The position numbers and the translations under genes were made by a program. The notes beneath the pieces were generated by a model that saw nothing but the letters and a program-made list of their open reading frames with translations, made no database searches and was not told where the DNA came from. Shown in pieces: positions 8,803 to 12,137 of a DNA stretch of 12,137 bases. Origin of the DNA: Pseudomonadota bacterium (GTDB taxonomy: Bacteria > Pseudomonadota > Alphaproteobacteria > Rhizobiales > Hyphomicrobiaceae); assembly GCA_023430315.1 (NCBI GenBank), contig JAEZAW010000371.1, positions 1-12,137 of the forward strand, given 5' to 3'. Position 1 is the first letter of the stretch, and every line of letters starts with the position of its first letter.

Positions 8803-8838
8803 AAGAGGCGGCGCATCTTGAGATGCACCGCCTCTTTT
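8803..8838 (+). terminator. Intrinsic terminator, possibly bidirectional
   Basis: AAGAGGCGG (8803-8811) pairs with CCGCCTCTT (8828-8836), and GCATC (8813-8817) with GATGC (8822-8826) around a TTGA loop, leaving one C-A mismatch; the stem runs straight into TTTT. It lies between convergent genes, 23 bases after the + gene stop and 23 bases before the end of the - gene, and may serve both, though the T run is better for the + strand. Confidence 0.87.
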
Positions 8839-8861
8839 AGTTTGTGGCGCTGATACGAAGA

Positions 8862-9659
8862 TCAGGCCGCTACGAAGGGCTTCTCATCGTCCCAAACTTT
8901 CACGGGCATCGGCAGACCTTCCCAGATTGAATCCGGAAGCGGCTTGTCAGGCGGGATGCCGAGAGTCTGAAGCAGAAGTGTGTACTGGCGCACGTGCTGG
9001 CCCGAGTGCCACGTCGTGCGCTCGAAAAACTCGAGCTTCGACTGATCGCCGTAGTAGACCTTGGCCTTGTCCTGGAAGTTGGTCTTCGCGCCCTCGGCCT
9101 TCCACCACGCATCGAGGCGGCGGCCCACGTCCTCGCCGTACGCGAGAACCTTGGCCTTGGTGTTCATCTCCGGCGGCGGCACGCGATTGTACGCGCCCTC
9201 CTTGAGCGGCTCGCCATCCACCTCATGCTCGAGCCAGGCATCGGCGATATTGAAGATGTGATAGGCGAGCTGGGCGTACGTGCGCGGCCGGTTCGGGAGG
9301 AAGTTGTTGATCTTCTCCTCCGGGAGCTGGCCGAAGAAACGACGCGCCGTGGACTGCACCTCAGTGAGGCGCCGCATCAGCTCGGCGGGCGGATGGATCT
9401 TGGTGCCGCCGTAAGGGATGCCGGCGACGCGGGCGACATCGCGAAGGACCTGGCCGTTGGCGGAATCTTTGCCGCGACGAATGATGGGCACTGTCCGATA
9501 GCCGAGCGCCAGAAGCTCCTCCATAGCGCCCTTCTCCTCGAGCACGTTCACCGACGTGAACGGCACGCCATGGCGTTGAAGGAATTCCTTCATGCGCAAG
9601 CAGCTCGTGCAGCCGGGCTGCCAGAAGGCGCGGATCTCCTGCGAGTTCTCAGAAGCCAT
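8862..9659 (-). CDS. Glutaredoxin-DinB fusion protein
   Basis: A 265-residue cytoplasmic protein with two domains. Residues 6-80 form a glutaredoxin-like thioredoxin fold with the redox motif C17-T-S-C20 (in WQPGCTSCLRMKEFL) and the cis-proline motif TVP (56-58). Residues about 95-245 form a DinB/YfiT-like four-helix bundle; H134 (LAYHIFNIADAW), H218 and H222 (TWHSGQHVRQY) are in the right places for its three-His metal site. DinB-fold enzymes include thiol-dependent transferases and isomerases that use mycothiol, bacillithiol or glutathione, so a glutathione-linked reduction or transfer is a reasonable guess, but no substrate is known to me. ATG at 9657-9659 with GGGAG 7 bases upstream; the open frame extends upstream without family features. 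Divergent from the lyase-aminotransferase operon. Confidence 0.85.
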   Translation of the reverse strand: MASENSQEIRAFWQPGCTSCLRMKEFLQRHGVPFTSVNVLEEKGAMEELLALGYRTVPIIRRGKDSANGQVLRDVARVAGIPYGGTKIHPPAELMRRLTEVQSTARRFFGQLPEEKINNFLPNRPRTYAQLAYHIFNIADAWLEHEVDGEPLKEGAYNRVPPPEMNTKAKVLAYGEDVGRRLDAWWKAEGAKTNFQDKAKVYYGDQSKLEFFERTTWHSGQHVRQYTLLLQTLGIPPDKPLPDSIWEGLPMPVKVWDDEKPFVAA

Positions 9660-9677
9660 GAACGTTCTCCCATTTTG

Positions 9678-9704
9678 ATTATGTTTGATGATTGTCTGGA
9701 CAAT
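9678..9704 (-). promoter_or_regulatory. Palindromic operator candidate with -10 box
   Basis: ATTGTC-TG-GACAAT (9691-9704) is a perfect 14-bp palindrome 32 bases before the start of the glutaredoxin-DinB gene. Read on the minus strand, CATAAT (complement of 9678-9683) is a good -10 box, placing the palindrome between it and a -35 position, where a repressor would block transcription. A related half-site, GTCGGACAGT, and a CGGTC/GACCG hairpin follow at 9707-9723. The layout would suit a GntR-, MarR- or TetR-type dimer; no regulator gene is in the window. Confidence 0.45.
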
Positions 9705-9852
9705 AGCGGTCGGACAGTGACCGAGGCAAGGCGAGCCAGCCCCCCGTCGGCGCATGGCAGATCGTCCCCCGTCAGTTGCTTGCCGCACTGCGCGGCGTCT
9801 GCAATGTTGGGCGCAAGAACGAGAAAAAGAGCGATCAGGAGGAAGCGAGGGC

Positions 9853-10746
9853 ATGGCCTCGAAGGCTCAGAAATTGCGCGCGATTCTGCACGAGGATCGC
9901 TGCCATATGGTGCCGTGCTGCTGGGATGCGCTCTCGGCCAAGATGATCGGCGATGCCGGCTTTCCCTTCACGTTCATGTCGGGTTTCGCCGTATCCGGTG
10001 CGCGTCTCGGGCTTCCTGACGCGGGCCTCATTTCATATGCGGAAATGGCCGCGCAGGTTCGAGACATCTGTGCCGCGACGCCGATCCCCGTCATCGGTGA
10101 TGGCGACACCGGTTATGGCAATGCACTCAACGTCGAGCGCACCGTCCGCGGCTATGCTCAGGCCGGCGCGGCATCGATCATGATCGAGGATCAGCTCGCA
10201 CCCAAGCGCTGCGGTCACACCAAAGGCAAGCTCGTCGTCGATCGTGCCGAGGCGCTTGATCGCATTCGCGCCGCAGCACATGCACGCGACGAAATCCGCC
10301 GCGCGGGCGGTGACATCCTCATCCTCGCACGGACGGATGCGCGCGGCGTCAGTGGTCTCGACGATGCCATCTGGCGCGCCAACACCTTTCGTGATGCCGG
10401 CGCCGATATCCTGTTCGTCGAAGCGCCGCAGTCCGAAGCCGAGATGGCGCGCATCACAAAGGAGGCGCCCGGCATTCACATGGCGAACATGGTCGAAGGC
10501 GGCAAGACGCCGATCCCGCCGATGAGCCGCCTGCGCGAGCTCGGCTTCAATCTCGCGATCTTCCCGCTGACACTCTTCTCGGCCTCCATGCGCGCGATCG
10601 CGACGAGCCTCGCGGCCATGAAAGCGGAACGCCATCCCGGCGACCTGCTCATGAGCTTCGACGACGTGAAACGCACCGTCGGTTTCGATGCCTATTACGA
10701 GGCTGAGGGCCGTTATGCGGGTGCCCGCAAGGATGCCGCCGAGTAA
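9853..10746 (+). CDS. Isocitrate lyase/PEP mutase family lyase
   Basis: A 297-residue TIM-barrel enzyme of the isocitrate lyase/PEP mutase superfamily, which breaks or makes C-C or P-C bonds next to a carboxylate using Mg2+. Visible: WDALSAKM (24-31), FMSGFAVSG (41-49), the metal-binding DGDTGYGN (83-90), EDQ (112-114), the active-site loop KRCGH (118-122) and ARTDA (159-163). The Cys in KRCGH points to a lyase (2-methylisocitrate, dimethylmalate, oxaloacetate or similar) and argues against PEP mutase, which has a different loop. The exact substrate cannot be told. Start ATG chosen because a perfect AGGAGG lies 10 bases upstream; the frame is open to 9754. The next gene, an aminotransferase, starts 52 bases downstream with no terminator between, so both are probably one operon. 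Confidence 0.88.
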   Translation: MASKAQKLRAILHEDRCHMVPCCWDALSAKMIGDAGFPFTFMSGFAVSGARLGLPDAGLISYAEMAAQVRDICAATPIPVIGDGDTGYGNALNVERTVRGYAQAGAASIMIEDQLAPKRCGHTKGKLVVDRAEALDRIRAAAHARDEIRRAGGDILILARTDARGVSGLDDAIWRANTFRDAGADILFVEAPQSEAEMARITKEAPGIHMANMVEGGKTPIPPMSRLRELGFNLAIFPLTLFSASMRAIATSLAAMKAERHPGDLLMSFDDVKRTVGFDAYYEAEGRYAGARKDAAE

Positions 10747-10798
10747 GTGCCACACCCATCATCAACGAGATTAGAAACTCACCCGAGGAAACGTCCGA

Positions 10799-12016
10799 AT
10801 GATCGACTACGCCCCTTTGCTTCGTGCCAACCTGCCGGTGCCAGCCGTCAAGTACAACGGCTTTCCGAAATACAACTTCGTCGGCGGCCACAATGATACG
10901 GCGAGCGTTCCGGTCGAGGACCTTATCGCCGCGGCAAGCAAGGTTCTGAAGCGCGAAGGCTCGACACTCGCGACGTATGGCCTGCAGAGCGGCCCGCAGG
11001 GCTACCTCAAGCTACGCGAGTTCCTCGTCAAGAAGCTCGGCCGCGAAGCTGGCATCGCCTGCACGGCCGATGACATCCTCATTACGGGCGGCTCGCAGCA
11101 GGGGCTCGAGCTCGTCAACTCGCTGCTGCTCGAGAAGGGCGATACGATCGTCGTCGAAGAGGCAAGCTACGGTGGCTTCCTCAGCCGCGTGAAGCGCTTC
11201 GGCGTCAATATGGTCCCGCTGCCGCTCGACAAGCAGGGCCTCGACATCGAGGCTGTGGAGCGCGTTCTGGCTGACCTGAAGAGCAAAGGCGCACGGCCGA
11301 AATACCTCTATACAATTCCAACAGTACAGAACCCGACGGCGAGCATTCTGCCGCTCGAACGGCGCCACGCCCTGATCAAGCTTTGCGAGAGCTACGGCGT
11401 GCCGATCCTCGAGGACGAGTGCTATTCGGACCTCGTGTGGGACGGCAAGCGGCCGCAGGCCATGCGCGGCATCACGGGCGACGATCGTGTGATCCACATC
11501 GGCTCGTTCTCGAAGTCGATCGCACCCGCGCTGCGGCTCGGCTACGTCGTCGCTGGCTGGCCAATATTGAGCCGCCTGCTGTCGTTGAAGACGGATTCCG
11601 GCACGGGCGCCATCGATCAGATGGTCATCGCGGAGTATTGCGAGGCCCACTTCGACGATCACGTCGTGAAGCTGCGCAAGACGCTCAAGCGTAAGCTCGA
11701 CGTGATGGTCGAGGCGGTTGGTGCGAACTTCGGTACGGCAGCAGAATTCGACTATCCGGACGGCGGCATCTTCCTCTGGATGAAGCTGCCGGACAGTGTG
11801 GACACGGCGAAGCTTTTCCAGGCCGCGAGCAAGGAAGGCGTGTCGCTCAATCCAGGTGCGGAGTGGTCGGTTGATCCCGCGCACGGCAAATCGCGGCTGA
11901 GGCTCTGCTTTGCCAATCCGAGCGAGCAGGTGATCCGTGAGGGCGTGGCCAAGCTCGCGGAGATCTGCAATCGCGAGTTCGGCGTGCCGACGCGCATCGC
12001 CAACGTCGGGCGGTAA
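10799..12016 (+). CDS. PLP-dependent aminotransferase (class I/II fold)
   Basis: A 405-residue fold-type I aminotransferase, cytoplasmic. Seen: GGSQQGLEL (97-105) for cofactor phosphate binding, NPT (178-180), D206-E-C-Y209 for the pyridine ring and hydroxyl, the PLP lysine K239 in GSFSKSIAPALRLGY, and a substrate-carboxylate arginine near the C-terminus (R368 in RLRLCFA). The sequence resembles the group containing 2-aminoadipate aminotransferase (LysN-like) and the catalytic half of MocR regulators, but has no winged-helix domain, so it is a plain enzyme. The amino donor and oxo-acid cannot be told. ATG preceded by GAGGAAA at 8 bases. It follows the lyase gene by 52 bases, suggesting that the lyase product or substrate is an oxo-acid handled here. 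Confidence 0.9.
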   Translation: MIDYAPLLRANLPVPAVKYNGFPKYNFVGGHNDTASVPVEDLIAAASKVLKREGSTLATYGLQSGPQGYLKLREFLVKKLGREAGIACTADDILITGGSQQGLELVNSLLLEKGDTIVVEEASYGGFLSRVKRFGVNMVPLPLDKQGLDIEAVERVLADLKSKGARPKYLYTIPTVQNPTASILPLERRHALIKLCESYGVPILEDECYSDLVWDGKRPQAMRGITGDDRVIHIGSFSKSIAPALRLGYVVAGWPILSRLLSLKTDSGTGAIDQMVIAEYCEAHFDDHVVKLRKTLKRKLDVMVEAVGANFGTAAEFDYPDGGIFLWMKLPDSVDTAKLFQAASKEGVSLNPGAEWSVDPAHGKSRLRLCFANPSEQVIREGVAKLAEICNREFGVPTRIANVGR

Positions 12017-12021
12017 CGTCG

Positions 12022-12134
12022 ATAAAAGAGGGGGGTGCGGGGGTGTCCCCCGGGCGGAGCGCGAGGTCATGCCGGAGGCATGCCAGGGGCATGCGGCCTC
12101 GCTCGCGCCAAAGGCGCGACGGGGGCTAGCCCCC
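12022..12134. repeat. Dense multi-hairpin GC element at window end
   Basis: After the aminotransferase stop there is a chain of perfect inverted repeats: CGGGGG-tgt-CCCCCG (12038-12052); CATGCC-gga-GGCATG (12068-12082), overlapping GCATGCC-agg-GGCATGC (12078-12094); these are enclosed by GCGAGG (12061-12066) / CCTCGC (12097-12102); then TCGCGCC-aaa-GGCGCGA (12103-12119) and GGGGGC-TA-GCCCCC (12121-12134). No T run is present, so it is not a typical terminator. The element may continue past the window. It shares CGCGAGGTC with the cluster after metH. Confidence 0.7.
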
Positions 12135-12137
12135 CAG

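Noticed and set aside
8022..8828. Minus-strand open frame of 268 codons opposite the secreted protein
   Set aside because: It is antisense to a gene with signal peptide, ribosome binding site and terminator, and runs through that terminator hairpin; the product has no family features.
8994..10019. Plus-strand open frame of 341 codons across the glutaredoxin-DinB gene and into the lyase gene
   Set aside because: It overlaps two supported genes on opposite strands and its product looks like random complement sequence.
9853..10746. PEP mutase of a phosphonate pathway, with the neighbour as an aminoethylphosphonate-type aminotransferase
   Set aside because: The active-site loop is KRCGH with the lyase Cys, not the PEP mutase loop, and no phosphonopyruvate decarboxylase is nearby.
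10033..10755. Minus-strand open frame of 240 codons opposite the lyase gene
   Set aside because: It is a shadow of the lyase gene, which has all active-site motifs in its own frame.
11012..12070. Minus-strand open frame of 352 codons opposite the aminotransferase
   Set aside because: It lies wholly antisense to a confidently identified gene; its Leu/Arg/His-rich product is typical of the complement of GC-rich coding DNA.

Overview
The window is a 12.1 kb piece of a GC-rich chromosome from an alphaproteobacterium, most likely of the order Hyphomicrobiales (Rhizobiales). The grounds are a usg gene, an HvrA-like H-NS family protein, a GluQRS typical of the group, strong codon-level GC bias, and intergenic palindromes with TAGAGC ends of a kind common in Rhizobiales. 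No rRNA, tRNA, CRISPR array, insertion sequence or complete prophage was seen. Most of the content is ordinary chromosomal housekeeping and small accessory genes.

Layout. (1) 1-2586: the C-terminal two thirds of cobalamin-dependent methionine synthase (metH, + strand, cut by the window start), followed by a cluster of short hairpins and a strong intrinsic terminator. (2) 2587-3388: about 800 bp with no convincing gene. (3) 3389-4472: an H-NS/HvrA-like nucleoid protein (-) and usg (+), divergent across a relatively AT-rich 487 bp spacer. (4) 4665-5516: a single-pass membrane protein with a coiled coil and a C-terminal SPOR-like domain (+). (5) 5514-5650: two long palindromes lying back to back in a convergent gap; their outer TAG ends are the stop codons of both flanking genes. 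(6) 5648-6735: a two-gene minus-strand operon, an ETF-beta lysine methyltransferase-like enzyme followed by a DUF1761 membrane protein. (7) 6881-7762: gluQRS (+). (8) 7992-8780: a secreted protein made of two tandem DUF2541-like repeats (+), then a strong terminator hairpin. (9) 8862-9659: a glutaredoxin-DinB fusion protein (-). (10) 9853-12016: an isocitrate lyase/PEP mutase family lyase followed by a class I/II-fold PLP aminotransferase (+, probable operon), divergent from the glutaredoxin-DinB gene across a spacer holding a 14-bp palindrome. (11) 12017-12137: a dense set of GC hairpins running off the window end.

Functional themes. MetH feeds the methyl cycle, and the ETF-beta methyltransferase-like protein and GluQRS are modification enzymes acting on a protein and a tRNA. 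The lyase-aminotransferase pair looks like a small dedicated pathway on a 2-oxo or dicarboxylic acid and the matching amino acid; the substrate cannot be read from sequence. I did not find a clear novel defence or mobile system. The most unusual items are the stop-codon-donating twin palindromes, the glutaredoxin-DinB fusion with its operator-like palindrome, and the duplicated secreted protein.
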